Assembly: GCA_030765045.1 (NCBI GenBank)
Contig: CM060964.1
Location: 280,396,502-280,460,501 of the forward strand
DNA: 64,000 nt
Direction: 5' to 3'
Source of the DNA: Tenodera sinensis
Taxonomy: Eukaryota; Arthropoda; Insecta; Mantodea; Mantidae
The stretch's first letter is position 1; the number at the start of each line of letters is the position of its first letter. This document shows positions 36,080 to 47,151 of this stretch, piece by piece. A model generated the notes under the pieces. That model ran no database searches. It saw only the letters and a program-made list of their open reading frames with translations, and was not told the DNA's origin. Position numbers and translations under genes: made by a program.

Positions 36080-37130
36080 TTTTTGTTTTACCTATGGCCA
36101 TCAACCAGTTTGTTAATATACATCCCACCATTGTTGCTAAAATTTTTTGGACAATGGGCAATTTCTAAGGCCTCTTTAATTTTCCTGGGTCGCCATCTGT
36201 TTTCCCTGGTCACTAGCGTGGTTTGATCAAACAATATTGCGAGGTTTGTTTCGTAAGCATGCAGCGCAATGGCCGATTTTTCGATATAGTTTTGTTTGCA
36301 CTGACGTATGTGCTCCTGTAATCGTTATTTCATCGTGCGGCCAGTCTCGCCAATATACGATTTGCCACAGCTGCAGGGTATTTCATAAACACCCGGTTTG
36401 TTAAGTGGTGGAACTTTGTCTTCTATATTTACCAGTAAATCTTGCAGTTTAGTGGGTGACTTGTACGCCAGCTTGATATTTGCTTGTTTTAACAGCTTTC
36501 CTGTTCTTTCTGTCACTCCTACATATGGAAGTACTGTAAATTTTCGTTTGTGTGTTGCGTCTTGGTCTTGCTGTTTAGATTCTGCTGTTTTCCAATCACG
36601 TTGTATATCCCATTAGCATGCAGGGCCAAAGTCTTCAAAATTCCCTTTTTAGTTGCGGGATGGTGATGGGATTCTGCATGTAGATAGCGATTGGTATGTG
36701 TACTTTTTCTATATACCGAATGTTTCAAAATGCCATTTTCGCATCTAGTGGCCAGCACATCCTGAAATGGAGGTTCTCCATTTTTCTCCAGTTCCATTGT
36801 GAACTTTATGTGAGGATGGCTGTTGTTTAACTGGTCAAAAAACAAGTTTAAACTGCTGATTCCATGTGGCCACATCACAAATGTATCATCCATGTATCTC
36901 ATCCATAAACAGGGTGCTTTTGTGGCATTGTCTAAAACTGTTTGTTCCAGGGCTTCCATAAATATATTAATTATAACAGGTGAAAGTGGTGAACCCATGA
37001 CAGTTCCTTGAGCCTGTGAGAAGAAATCCCCTTTGTGTTGAAAAAGGTAGATTTTAGACAAAAAGCAGATAAGTCGGCCCACTCCTCTGGAAGATCACGT
37101 GGAGGAGGAAATTTTTTTTCTTTGCTTTTG
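36080..37130 (-). pseudogene. Penelope-like retroelement: RT C-terminal half and GIY-YIG
   Basis: From 37130 downward the minus strand encodes GTVMGSPLSPVIINIFMEAL near 36990 and the catalytic YMDDTFVMW near 36880. Then come DVLATRCENGILKHSVYRKS and HTNRYLHAESHH, all characteristic of Penelope-like RTs. A frame break near 36519 leads to the GIY-YIG module: KPGVYEIPCSCGKSYIGETG near 36370. A tail related to RENRWRPRKIKEALEI reaches about 36080. The RT N-terminus is missing. In this class the GIY-YIG nuclease, not an AP endonuclease, makes the primer nick. The key YMDD and GIY/YIG residues are intact but the gene is truncated and shifted. Confidence 0.8.
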
Positions 37131-37264
37131 CAGGTACAGTGCATCCGCTTACATCTGCAGCCGGCTGACCGGCCGGGCGAGAGATCGCATGTAAGTGCAA
37201 GCATTAGATAGCAACGTCTTATCAACCCTCAAGCTTATCCAAGATCCAACAGAAAAGGTAGGTC

Positions 37265-37480
37265 TCCCGGGTTAACCAGGGTGGGAGGAAAATTGCCACG
37301 GTACCTATCCATTCATTACGGATCTACTCGTGTGATGTTAAAGGTATGTCTTTTTTTTCGCAAGCTTTTATGTCTAGGTAAAATTATGAATGTACTTCCA
37401 CCGGGATGTCTACTCATCCAAACAGCGCCCAGTGCCCAGTACTACACACTTGGCTACCTCTTGCGTGACCAACAAGTGGG
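37265..37480. repeat. Direct repeat, right copy
   Basis: Reads CCCGGGTTAACCAGGGTGGG, CCACGGTACCTATCC, TACGGATCTACTCGTGTG, CGCAAGCTTTTATGTC, GGGATGTCTACTCATCC and CTCTTGCGTGACC. It aligns block by block with 35406-35680. The palindrome at its start has decayed. Spacing between the copies is about 1.86 kb. Confidence 0.55.
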
Positions 37481-37719
37481 GCAGTGTCTGCAAGAAACCG
37501 AAAAGAGTGAGGTGTTTGAGGTGAAGGGATCTCCAAATGTCGCAGTCGGGGGTGAACGGCTCTACGGTCGCCCGTACAGTCGTGACCGAGCCCGATATCT
37601 GCTTCATTTGGGTGAGCAATATTTAAGGACGAAGCGGCGGCAGTTACCAGTCCAGGACATTCTTGGGCAAGCGGTAACTTTTCGGCCTTCTGAGAAGACT
37701 TGATCATATTGACCCAGTA

Positions 37720-40700
37720 AGTTGTCCAGTTGGTTAGGGTGTGGTGAAAGTTTCACCTACTTTGGGTGAGCTCTGCCGCATAACGTCCACTATTTATGGG
37801 ATGCCGGATTGGGTGTGAAGGATATGGGACGGGAATCTACGGTCGGTATCGCAGATCATCCTGAGCGCTCGGTTCTGCACGGCCTGCAGCCTGCGGATGG
37901 TGGTTTGAGCCACCGAACCCCAGACTTCGCACCTTATAGTATGACGGGTGGGGTGATTGCATGGCGCAAGTGCAGTTTAACCCTCTGGGAGGTCTGGCAC
38001 GGGGTGCACTCAGCCTCGTTAGGTCCCGGGGGGACCAATTGAGGAGCTACTTGATGGAGAAGTAGCGGCCCCAGGTCGAGAAGACCGCATAACTGGCCGG
38101 GAGGGCTCGGAGTCCTTACCACGTCCCACCCTCCAGTACTGTACCTCACCAATGACGCCTGTAGTGGGCAGAGGTGGGGACGCAGCGGCTGGGCCGTAGG
38201 CCTTGGCCCTTCGTGGGCTGTCGCACCGGGGTTTAGGTTTAAGTGCAGTTTAAGGTGTGTGGGCTTGTGGAGCGGAGAACGGGCTATAACTGTCTGTGGG
38301 CGGTGTGGCCTAGATTGGCCTTTGCCCTGACATGTGGAATGAAGGTGAGTCCGCGGTCGAGTAGTACTCCGAGGTATTCGGCGGAGTTAACCCAAGGGAT
38401 TCTTCTCTGTCTCAGCCCCAGAGACCGGCCTCCAACTTTTAACCTTGCGCAGCAATAGAGCTTCTGCGGACTGATGGTCATCCTCCACTTCTCACTCCCT
38501 CTGCCAATGGCTTTAAGCTGTCTCTGCAGCGGAGGGAAGTAGTAGTAAACGTTTTTGTTACGTGCCAGTATGAGGACGTCATCGGCATACTGGCAGGCAA
38601 CAATACGGGGTTCTGCGGGGAAATCAAACATGTAGACGGTGAAGAGCAGCGGTGACAGCACACTGCCTTCCGGTACTCCAGCCGCTATGGGTCTGAGCAT
38701 AACCCCCCCCCCCCCACAGCACCCGTAAAGTGCGATCCCGAAGCGAGTTAGCAATCAGGGTGAGGTAGGAGGAGGGATATCTGAGCTTGTATAATAGGCC
38801 CTGGTACCATGTGGTCGCAAAGGCCTTTTCTGCATCCAGGAGCACCGCGACTGTTTTGAAGCTTTTCTGGAAACCCAGGGAGGCCTTCTCAGTCAGTCGC
38901 AATAGCTGTAGGGTAGTGAAGTGTCCGCGACGAATACCAAAATGATGATCTGGGAGGAGTAGCCATTCTCCAACAGAGAAATTAGGCGGGACAGGAGCAA
39001 CCGTTCAGAAATTTTTGAGACGGTCGGTAGTAAGCTGATGGAACGGCAACTGGAAGGGAAAACTGGATCCTTGCCGAGCCTCAAAATGCAGACCACCCTC
39101 GCCTCCTTTCAAGAAGTTGGGAAGTAGCGTAGATGTAAACATGCATTGTAAATCCGCAGCAAGACAGGATGATAGCCTTTCTAGGTAGGTGCTGAAGCAT
39201 TGACACGGTGACGCCATCATGTCCAGGGGGATTTTTTGGGGTTGGACTTTGGATTTGGGAGACTTGGGGGTCATATCGGGATACGGATCGCCTTATACGG
39301 CGGCGGGGGCTCCTCATAGAGGTATTCCACCGTCGCTTCCAGGAGTTCAGTGAAGTCTTCGTCCTATAATGTCTTCCCGAGGTTCAAATTAGGATTCTAA
39401 GTGGTCTGTGAAATTCGCGGCTTTCTCTTGAGCCTTGAAGGAGAGTCTCCCCCGAGCGCTGTGCAGAGGGTGCTAGTACTGGGTTCTATCCTTTCTTAGG
39501 GATTTAATTATTCGCCATGGTTGTTTTTTCCGAAAGAGTGACAGTTTTACGATGTTTTAGGCCACTTCGAGGTGTTCACGAAGCAGGTGTCTAGCCAGGT
39601 TCCTGAAACGGTGGTAAATTGCCTGCATCCTGGGATGGCGGAAACGCTGTCATAGCTTTCGGACAGTTACCTTGACTTTGAGTAGCTGTCGAAGTTCCGG
39701 AAGGGCTGTTGGATTGGGTTTGTCTGACGAGATGCGGTATCTGTGTGCACGTAGTTCAGGTCAAGGAGGGCTGAATCCCAGTCTACCTCACAGATAAGTC
39801 TTGGTCTACCAATGCTGGTATGTCAACTTTGGAGTTCAGCTCGTTGACTGCCGAGAGATCTAGATGGAATGGGATGTTTTTGGTGATCATGATGTCGAGT
39901 ACATCCAACTTCCCTCGAGCGGGATAGAACGTAGGCCCTCTCGGCCCATGCGCAATGAGGCTCGGATTACCGCTGATAAGGCGGTAAAGCCCTCGCCCCT
40001 TGACATTGCTAACGCAGTTATGTAGATGGGCATGCTTCGCGTTGAGGCCTTCTGCGATGCATACCACTCGGTGGAGGTTGAGGAGTGTGGTAAAATCTGC
40101 TTCATAGAAGCGATGGTCAGAAGGGTGTATACCACAATCAGCAGCGTGTCCAGCCCACCTATACAAAGCCTAATAGCACAGGCCTCCACATGATGTAAGG
40201 GTGGGAGCGGGAAGGTGTGTGGTATGGTTTTTGATGAAGATAGCTGTACGGCCTCCCAAGGGTGACGTAACTTGGCAGCGAAAAGTTGGTAGATGTATTT
40301 AAGTGGGTTTCACAGACCATCAGCATGTCAACTCCAAAGGATTGTACAAACTCAGCAACGCTAGGTAAATGACCCACTATGCCATTTGTGTTCCAAAACG
40401 CAGCTCGAAACGACCTTCGGACATGTCTTTAAGTCATCAGCTGAGTTTGGGAACAGCTGATCCAGTGCCTGGAACAGTACTGCATGCTTTTGCATAGGGG
40501 TCAGGTTGAGGTTGTTGATCGGCAGCTGGCAGTTATTCTACGTAGGCAGGACCCTTTTTATGAGGTCACTAAACCCAGGGACAGGACCTGAAATTCCTCC
40601 AGGTCGGTCTGTGAGAGGACGCTTCCGAAGGCTAAGGATACCGCCGGGGTAGTGGAAGGTAGAGATACTGCCTATAGACTGGCTGGCACCGCGGTCTCCA

Positions 40701-40790
40701 GTGGGCCCCACCTCAACGGTCTTAGCGCGCTTGCAAGCAGTGACGAGATTTCCAGAACGCATTCTTTCCCCCTGTCGTGCTGCTCGCCAA
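37720..40790 (-). mobile_element. Jockey-like non-LTR retrotransposon, heavily decayed
   Basis: On the minus strand a single degenerate ORF2 can be followed from about 40380 to 37750, with AP endonuclease then RT then a short C-terminal region and no RNase H. GC content is clearly higher than in flanking DNA, marking it as a separate insertion. Many frameshifts and stops. Sequence upstream to 40790 may be the end of ORF1. A SINE lies just beyond. Confidence 0.65.
37750..40377 (-). pseudogene. LINE ORF2 relic: AP endonuclease and RT
   Basis: Endonuclease pieces: VDMLMVCETHLN near 40330, EGLNAKHAHL (family GDLNAKH) near 40050, and LDVLDIMITKNIPFHLDL near 39890. RT pieces: SCRSISLLPTVSKISERLL near 39030, VAVLLDAEKAFATTW near 38850, and GVPEGSVLSPLLFTVYMFDF near 38660. 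The catalytic YADDVLIL is near 38590, followed by LGVLLDRGLTFIPHV near 38350. Near 37900 the sequence still resembles RLQAVQNRALRMI, found after the RT in Jockey-clade enzymes. The first aspartate of the endonuclease motif is changed to glutamate. Not functional. Confidence 0.7.
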
Positions 40791-40804
40791 CGTTTCCAAC
40801 CCCG

Positions 40805-41000
40805 AAAAAAAACCTAACGGGATGAAGCGTAAGATGAAATTATTAATGTAACAAAATTAAGGGACAGGAAATTCGGAGGATATGGAAATCCTTCCCAGCA
40901 TTCGCCTGAGACCCGGGGAAACCTCCGAAAAAATCCATGGGCCAGGAAGGTCGGCCATCTCCCGAATGTGGGCCATAGACGTTACCGCCTGAGCCATCCC
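40805..41000 (-). mobile_element. tRNA-derived SINE, same family as 4345-4590
   Basis: The minus strand begins with GATGGCTCAGGCGGTAACG; box A TGGCTCAGGCGG at 40985-40996 matches consensus except at one position. The body follows with CCCATGGATTTTTTCGGAGG and CGAATGCTGGGAAGG, in the same order as the SINE at 4345. Box B is decayed. No TSD resolved. Confidence 0.6.
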
Positions 41001-41332
41001 GCTCGGTGAGGCAGCTATATTATCGCTGCCCGGCGCTTGAATGCGATCGCCCGACCGTAGGGGAAGCGAACGTACCGTATGTACCTGTTCAAAAATATTT
41101 GGCGCTTACTTCAGTTGGCATGCTTTCTTCATTTGATGCTTCAGAAAGAACAGCAAACTTATTGTTCGTAAGAAACAGTGAAAAATATTCAACTTTTTGC
41201 TTCTTGACATCGTTATATGAATCTTGCAATAGTCGCGCGATCTACAAATTAGAAATTAAGGAACACAAATTGGAAATCCTCTCTAGTTGTTAACTGAGTA
41301 GCAATAACTAAACAGTCTAATGTGGTGCTCTC

Positions 41333-41965
41333 ATGTGACTTTCTCTATTCTTGTACACATTATTCTTACAAACGCTTATTCCTCTGTTTATTTAATGTTA
41401 AGATAAACATCGTCTTAATGCTACGTAATTTTCTTGTAGGTGCAAGAGGAATATGGAAATACAGTAGCCTTTAAGCGATAGGCAGATCGTTTTAATCTGG
41501 TCACTATGTGAGGCTAAGAAATGCTCTCTTTGTATGGCCAAAAGATAAAAAAATCGAATGTGTTGCACTCACCTGACTTTCTCTTCTCTTGTATAAACTA
41601 TTCGTTCAAACGCTTGTTCCTCTATCTACTTCATGTTAATTGAGATAATTTTGCGGAAATTATCTTATTGCTAATTTTCTTGTAGGTACAAGGGGAATAT
41701 GGGAATACAGTTGGCTTTGAGTGGTAGTCAAGTCAAAGCTGGTCGCTATGCGATGACTGAAATTCATTTCTCTTTGCATGTTTAGGAAATAAAAAAGTAA
41801 ATAACGACTTCCCATTTGAGAAAATTCAAACAAATAACAAGGAAAATATTAGAAATAGCTCACTGCACAAAAAAACGTATTTGACATAAATTGTGTGTTT
41901 TAGTGAGATCTATGTTGTTTCTGCAGTAAGATTTTGTCTATCTCTTACGGTTTACTAGTTATTCA
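41333..41965. repeat. Two tandem units of a ~240-bp repeat plus shared 3' flank
   Basis: Units start near 41333 and 41571 (spacing 238). Landmarks in each are TGACTTTCTCT, CTTGTA, AAACGCTT, ATTTTCTTGTAGGT, CAAG-GGAATATGG and AATACAGT. The sequence after the second unit (TATTTGACATAAATTGTGTG, TTTTGTCTATCTCTTAC) also follows the related unit inside the outer hAT at 46.5-46.85 kb. Related units occur in both arms of the giant inverted repeat. Each unit contains a polypyrimidine-AG that looks like a splice acceptor, but no coding use is evident. Confidence 0.65.
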
Positions 41966-42525
41966 ATTTTTGCGAAAATCAGGGTAGTCTGCGATGGGGG
42001 ATTTTCTTAAAAATCTTCGTGTCGCATCCTTGGAAGATGCTGAACTTGAATAAGAAGTTTGAAATTTAACCAACCTTTTTCGTTTTTGAATGTTTCCACA
42101 CACACGCAGATGACCGCATCGCGTAGGCTAAGACGCCTGCGTTAGTGTGCGTATATGAACAGGACAGGGTCCTGAGACGCAACGCCTACTCCTGCCATCA
42201 ATAACCAGGTATTTGTAACACCATCTCTCAACTCTATCTCCAGCTCTACATATTGATGCATGTATAATAGCTTAGCCAAATATGTTTTAACCGGAACCCC
42301 ATAGAAATGTATGTATACCCGTGGGTTGACGGTTTACCCCTACAACATTTAGCCTTAGGTTGCACTTGCTCAGCAACCTCCAGTAACCTTCATAACCAAA
42401 ACTATGAAATACAAGAAAGTCAATACTAAAGAAAGACCGAATTTTACCGTATCCGTATTATCCATAATTTGAAATGCACTGGTGACATGGGCAGTAGTCT
42501 CTCGTCATTAATAATAATGACAAAA
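41966..42525. other. Intergenic DNA
   Basis: No gene or repeat recognised beyond the end of the homology to the outer hAT interior. Confidence 0.35.
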
Positions 42526-42533
42526 CTATGAAC

Positions 42534-42949
42534 TAGGGTTCGAACTTTTATACAGCTACCGCGAAATGAGGCGATCGCAATTTACCTGCCACGTGGGCAG
42601 AGCATGACGTCATTGCGGGAGTACAGTGACAACACAAAGCACAACTGGGCTCACTGCATACAGTGCATATTGTCTTTCGAATGTGTTCACTAGTTTCATA
42701 CATAGAGTAAAATACCACCAGCACGAAAATCGAAATATTCACGTATTGCTGAACTTGTAAAAGAATTTGGGGGTGAATGTTTTACTGCAAATAGTGACAG
42801 CGTTGAATGTAAGTTATGCAACAACGTTATCTACAACGTTTGTGCATCGACTGTAGTTGGCCTCCTCTGAGCTGTGATCATGTGACAGACTGGCCCTCCC
42901 AATTCCTATAGTCCATACTCCGCAACCCCGTATGAAGGTTCGCTCCCTA
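42534..42949. mobile_element. Non-autonomous hAT element (family A, copy 3), perfect 8-bp TSD
   Basis: Starts TAGGGTTCGAACTTTTATAC; the right end reverse-complemented reads TAGGGAGCGAACCTTCATAC, so TIRs agree at most positions over 20 bp. The 8-mer CTATGAAC is present at 42526-42533 and 42950-42957. TAGGG ends and an 8-bp duplication are hAT hallmarks. No ORF; 416 bp. It is the longest and best bounded of the three copies. Confidence 0.88.
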
Positions 42950-42957
42950 CTATGAAC

Positions 42958-43735
42958 CATAACTCAAAATTGGTGTTATTATCACATTAATAAATTTAGA
43001 ATGAAGTGATCAGGTTTTTGGAAAGGTCTTCAACATTATTTTATCATAATCACCGACTCATCAATATAACATGAATGTCAGGATACTTTATCAAATATTA
43101 AACACTATAAGTATACCTGTAATTTATTTGTAGAGATACGTATTTTCTCTTCGGTTATAACTTATAACATGTAAACAATAAGCCAATTACTACCTTTAGA
43201 GTGCTTAAATAAAGTAGCCACAGTTTTTTTCTTCAAATTTTAATCTGTTCTATAAGCAGGGTCTAAAATTAATAAATTATACATTACTTGCTTTTTATTT
43301 ATTTACTTATCGTTTGAGTATTTGATTAAAACCAACGTATACATTTCTATGACAACTATTATCAGTAAACATTTTCCCTTTATATTGTACGCTTGTCCTT
43401 AGATCATCCCGTACTTTCAATATTGAAACATTGCAGACCCTACTGTAAATGGGACTTTCCGGAAGAACATTTTACTCCATGTGGTACACCGTTGGATTAC
43501 TATACAATTGGTAGAACGCAGGTGTTCCTTTTGGTTGTGAAATTGGTCAGAAAGAGAAGACTACCAAGTTTCACGTCTTATGGCCTTCTTGATGTATTTT
43601 AAATGACTGAATATTTTGCTGTCATAAGGTATGAAAGTTCCACAATGACATCTTTAAAAGAAAAGCCTCAGCTTAAATACAGCAGTAAAGCTTCTCAGAA
43701 TTTTGATAAAATGGCGTGAGCGAACTGAGATGTGC
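42958..43735. other. Intergenic DNA with one short unexplained frame
   Basis: A 69-codon plus-strand frame at 43393-43602 contains LDYYTIGRTQVFLLV, faintly reminiscent of the myosin converter motif. There is no supporting neighbour or clear exon boundary, so no gene is called. Confidence 0.3.
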
Positions 43736-43839
43736 TTCTAAAGCAGCGATGTCCAACGCTTGCGAAAGAAGGGAGTTTGGATTTACCTCCTTTTACTTTA
43801 CGCAGACCTTACCTATCTTTCACCCCCAGTCGTGCATTG

Positions 43840-44090
43840 TGTTGCAGTGGCGGGTTGGTTACATGTGCTCTGCGTTTGATTTACGATGGTATTTTCAAAT
43901 TTGATGTTCATTAGTGGTTTACTTTTAAGAACTCTATCAATATTTGGTGAAGTGTATAGCCTTAGAAGATACACCAAGTGATCGTCGCGTAACATATTGC
44001 GATACAGACTTTTAATATAGTTCAGTTTGGAGAAACTCTGTTCGCAAATATATGTAGAGATATACTCACTCTTATAAACACTATTCTTGC
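43840..44090 (-). pseudogene. hAT transposase C-terminal dimerisation domain relic
   Basis: The minus strand reads STYICEQSFSKLNYIKSLYR, then NMLRDDHLVYLLRLYTSPNI. The pattern STY-CEQ-FS---IKS-YR--L-DEHL---LRL is the conserved C-terminal block of Buster/Charlie-type hAT transposases and carries the last catalytic glutamate (E of CEQ). The upstream catalytic regions are absent because of internal deletion. The relic lies just inside the left TIR, as expected for a minus-strand transposase gene ending near that end. Confidence 0.75.
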
Positions 44091-44262
44091 AAATGCTTAT
44101 TTCTAGGGCTAGGAAGTTCATGCATTTGCATGTTTTTTCGTAGGGGTTAAAAATGTATGCTTTTACATTATGTGCACGAATTATGGAATTTTCAGTTATT
44201 TGGACATGATTTTATGGTGCATATAACTGCATATTTTCTTGACTTTTGATAAATACATATTA

Positions 44263-44506
44263 TTTCAATATTATAGCCCCTATATTGCATATTTTAATGA
44301 TTTCTATGGTTTTTTATTAGTTTTCCATCTGGATAATATTTTTCATATTGGTAATATTGCACATGATGACACAACTCATAAAGATTTCAATATTATAGCC
44401 CCTATAGTGCATATTTTAATTATTTTTATGGTTTTTTATTATTTTTCCATCTGTATAATATTTTTTTTTACATTGGTAGTATTGCACATGATGATGCAAC
44501 TCGCGA
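44263..44506. repeat. 122-bp tandem duplication in the hAT leader
   Basis: Two adjacent copies begin TTTCAATATTATAGCCCCTA at 44263 and 44385. They run through CATATTTTAAT, GGTTTTTTATTA, TTTTCCATCTG and ATTGCACATGATGA. A few substitutions and a small indel separate them. It lies between the left TIR and the transposase start and could hold a duplicated regulatory or transposase-binding segment. Confidence 0.8.
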
Positions 44507-44779
44507 GATGGCGAGAACTAATGCTGAGTCATGTTGTCATGCAGTGAATCCCCTATTTTATCCTTTCATTATATGTATGTTCGTAGAAAATAATCAGTGC
44601 GTTATCTGAAAGGTTTATAGTAGCAAAGATAAAATGCCGGTCAACGTTTTGAGCAGCACGATTATAGCAACGCTTGCCTGCCCATCAGTAGTTGTGTAGT
44701 GTTCTTCAAACGTAACAGTGTTGTGAACTGGTTCCCACCAAATTAAATTAGGCGTATAAAATGTTAAAAAGCTCTTCAA

Positions 44780-46250
44780 ATGTCGAAAATAAAACCAACT
44801 TCGAGTGCTAGATTAATTAATTTACAGAACGAGTTTTCTGGTGATTTAATATCTACAGATAATAGGGCACTGTTTTGTGGACCGTGTGAGAGAAATGTAG
44901 GGAGTGACAAAAGATTTCATATAGTTCACCACATAAACACAGCAAAACATAAGGAGAATTTAATCAGAAAACTCGCAAACAAAGAACGTGTTCAAAAACA
45001 GCTAGTAGAGTGTTTAGGAAGTAGGGTTACTGAATTATATGACTTCTGTCAAGCATTTTTAGCTGCTGATATTCCCTTGTTCAAAATTAATAATCCAACA
45101 TTTAAAAACTTTCTTGCCAAGTACACTCGACAACATGTGCCTGAAGAAAGTACACTGCGTAAGACTTATGTAGGACATTGTTACAATAACGTATTGTCAA
45201 ATATACAAAAATGAATTAGTGGATCAGTTTGTGTGGTTGTCTGTTGATGAAACCCCTGATTCTGAGCGCCGTTCTATTGCTAATATAATCGTTTGTGCTT
45301 TAAATAATGAACAAAAGACTACACCTTATCTTCTTAATGTGTGCGAATTGTCGTCCACTAACAATGTAACTGTGACCCAGTTTGTGATGGACAGTTTGAA
45401 ATTACTATGGCCATGTGGAATCAAATACGCCCGGTTACTTTTATTTGTTACTGATGCAGGTCCTTATATGCTAAAATCAGGACAAACTCTGAAAGGTATT
45501 TTTCCTAACTTAATTCATATAACTTGTTTGGCACACGCTCTTCATCGCATTTCTGAGACAATACGTGATTCTTTCCCGCTGGTAGATAGATTTGTGTCCA
45601 GTACCAAGAAAATTTTTGTTAAATCTCCTAAAAGAGTTAAGTTGTTTAGATCAACAGCACCTAATATCCAACTTCCACCTGCACCAGTGTTAACTCGATG
45701 GGGAACATGGGTCGATACAGTTTTATATTATACTGAGCACATAGAAATAGTCGAAGAGGTTGTGAATTCATTGGACTCGAAATATGCTTCATCAATGGAA
45801 ACTGTGCAAAATACTTTGTCAGACACTGGGTTAAAAGAGGATCTTAGTTTCATATCTGCCCATTTTTCCTCCTTACCAACAGCCATAACGGCATTGGAAG
45901 CTGTAGGATCTCCTTTGCATGAATCACTTACTGTCTTTGAAAAAAAATGTGTGACCTAAGTTCGGTTCCTGGTAGCACAGGACAAAAAGTGAATTATGTA
46001 ATTTCAAAAAATTCTGGTTATAATAACCATATGTGCGATATTCGAGACATCATCGAAAGAAAACCATCTGTCACACCAAGAGACTTGACTCTCTCTGTAA
46101 AGCAGTTAACATGATTTAAATATGCCCGATAACATCTTATGACGTGGAGAGAAGTTTTAAACGTTACAAAAGTGTTTTGCGAGACAACACACGATGTTTT
46201 ACAGTTGAACATTTTTGCAAAGTGTTTGTTGTGAACTGCAATTTAGCAGT
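44780..46250 (+). pseudogene. hAT transposase, frameshifted and internally decayed
   Basis: The first piece (44780-45214, 144 codons) holds a BED-like zinc finger, CGPCERNV...HHINTAKH, at about residues 36-58. A frameshift near 45210 leads to 45219-45959. There the catalytic core is seen: WLSVDETPDSERRSIANIIV with the first aspartate, LLLFVTDAGPYMLKSGQTL with the second, then ITCLAHALHRI and LTRWGTWVDTVLYY. After a stop and loss of sequence, the C-terminal glutamate block SYDVERSFKRYKSVLRDNTR is readable near 46135. The family resembles CGGBP1-type zinc-finger hAT transposases. At least two frame breaks make it non-functional. Confidence 0.82.
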
Positions 46251-47151
46251 TAATACTAGCAGCCGGACCACTTCTGCTTCAACGTCTGAGGAATACGGTA
46301 ACTTTATTTATTATTTATACTAACTCGTCTTGTCTACTGCAAAAGGACATCAATCGTTTTAATTAATAGTGCATATTTCTTGGCATATTTTCAAGTTTTT
46401 AAGACCATATATGCATGCATATTTCAGTGTTTTTAGGGCATGAACTTCCGAGCCCTACTTATTTCTCTATATACTACATTTTAATCGACATAAGCATTTT
46501 TAGAAAGTAACTCATTGCTAATTTTCTTGTAGGTACAAGAGGAATATGGGAATACAGTAGGCTTTAAGCGATAGTGACATGTTTTAAGCGCTGGTTGCCA
46601 TGCGATGCCTTTGAAATCCCCTTCTCTTTGCATGGTCAAGAGATAAAAAAGCGAATATCATATTCCTATTTGAAAAAAAAAGTATAAGTATTGGCAAATT
46701 CAAACAAATAATAAAGAATATCTCGGAAATGGCTCACTCAAAAGAAAAACGAAGTATTTGACATAAATTGTGTGTTTTAACCAGATCCACATTTTTTATT
46801 TAGCAGGCTTTTGTCTATCTCTTACTGTTTATCCTTTATGCAAAAGTTATCCAGAATGAAGAGGTCTTCTGAGAACATTCCTAGAAAATTCAAGGTATGA
46901 CTTAGAAACGACCATGGAATCACCTGTTTGTGTTCGTCACTGGATACTTACTGTTTGTACCTCCCTCTGAAGGAGTGGAGTGGGGTATAGTCGCTCATTA
47001 CGTAAGTTTCTGTAAAGGGAGAAGGTTGGGCATCCCTGTTCTAAAGTCTCAAGTAAGAACGGATAAGGGATTGCTGTTCAGTATGTGTTCTTTATAGCAA
47101 CATCTTTTGCAGTGCAAGTTTCTTTTCGTGAACACAAGAAACGCCTACATA

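Larger units (their letters stand above)
44104..46457 (+). mobile_element. Inner hAT element with perfect 8-bp TSD
   Basis: TIRs are TAGGGCTAGGAAGTTCATGC on the left and TAGGGCTCGGAAGTTCATGC on the right (reverse complement), 19 of 20 identical. The 8-mer CTTATTTC occurs at 44096-44103 and 46458-46465. Removing the element and one TSD restores a continuous ~240-bp repeat unit of the host hAT. Total length 2,354 bp, with a decayed plus-strand transposase gene and a 122-bp tandem duplication upstream of it. Confidence 0.92.
43744..47038 (-). mobile_element. Outer hAT element with perfect 8-bp TSD, split by a second hAT
   Basis: Left end CAGCGATGTCCAACGCTT and, reverse-complemented, right end CAGGGATGCCCAACCTT form TIRs of the CAGNGGTNCCCAAC type found in Charlie/Buster-like hATs. 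The 8-mer TTCTAAAG lies at 43736-43743 and 47039-47046. Without the nested element the copy is about 940 bp and internally deleted. It retains a minus-strand transposase C-terminus and one ~240-bp repeat unit (44067-44103 continuing at 46458-46660). Confidence 0.85.

Noticed and set aside
35406..37260. Hammerhead ribozyme in the Penelope-like element
   Set aside because: Such ribozymes are known in this class, but I found no conserved CTGATGA core with a paired GAAA on either strand in this interval.
43393..43602. Possible myosin exon (DYYTIGRTQVFL)
   Set aside because: Only a few residues resemble the converter motif, no neighbouring exon is present and the splice sites are weak.
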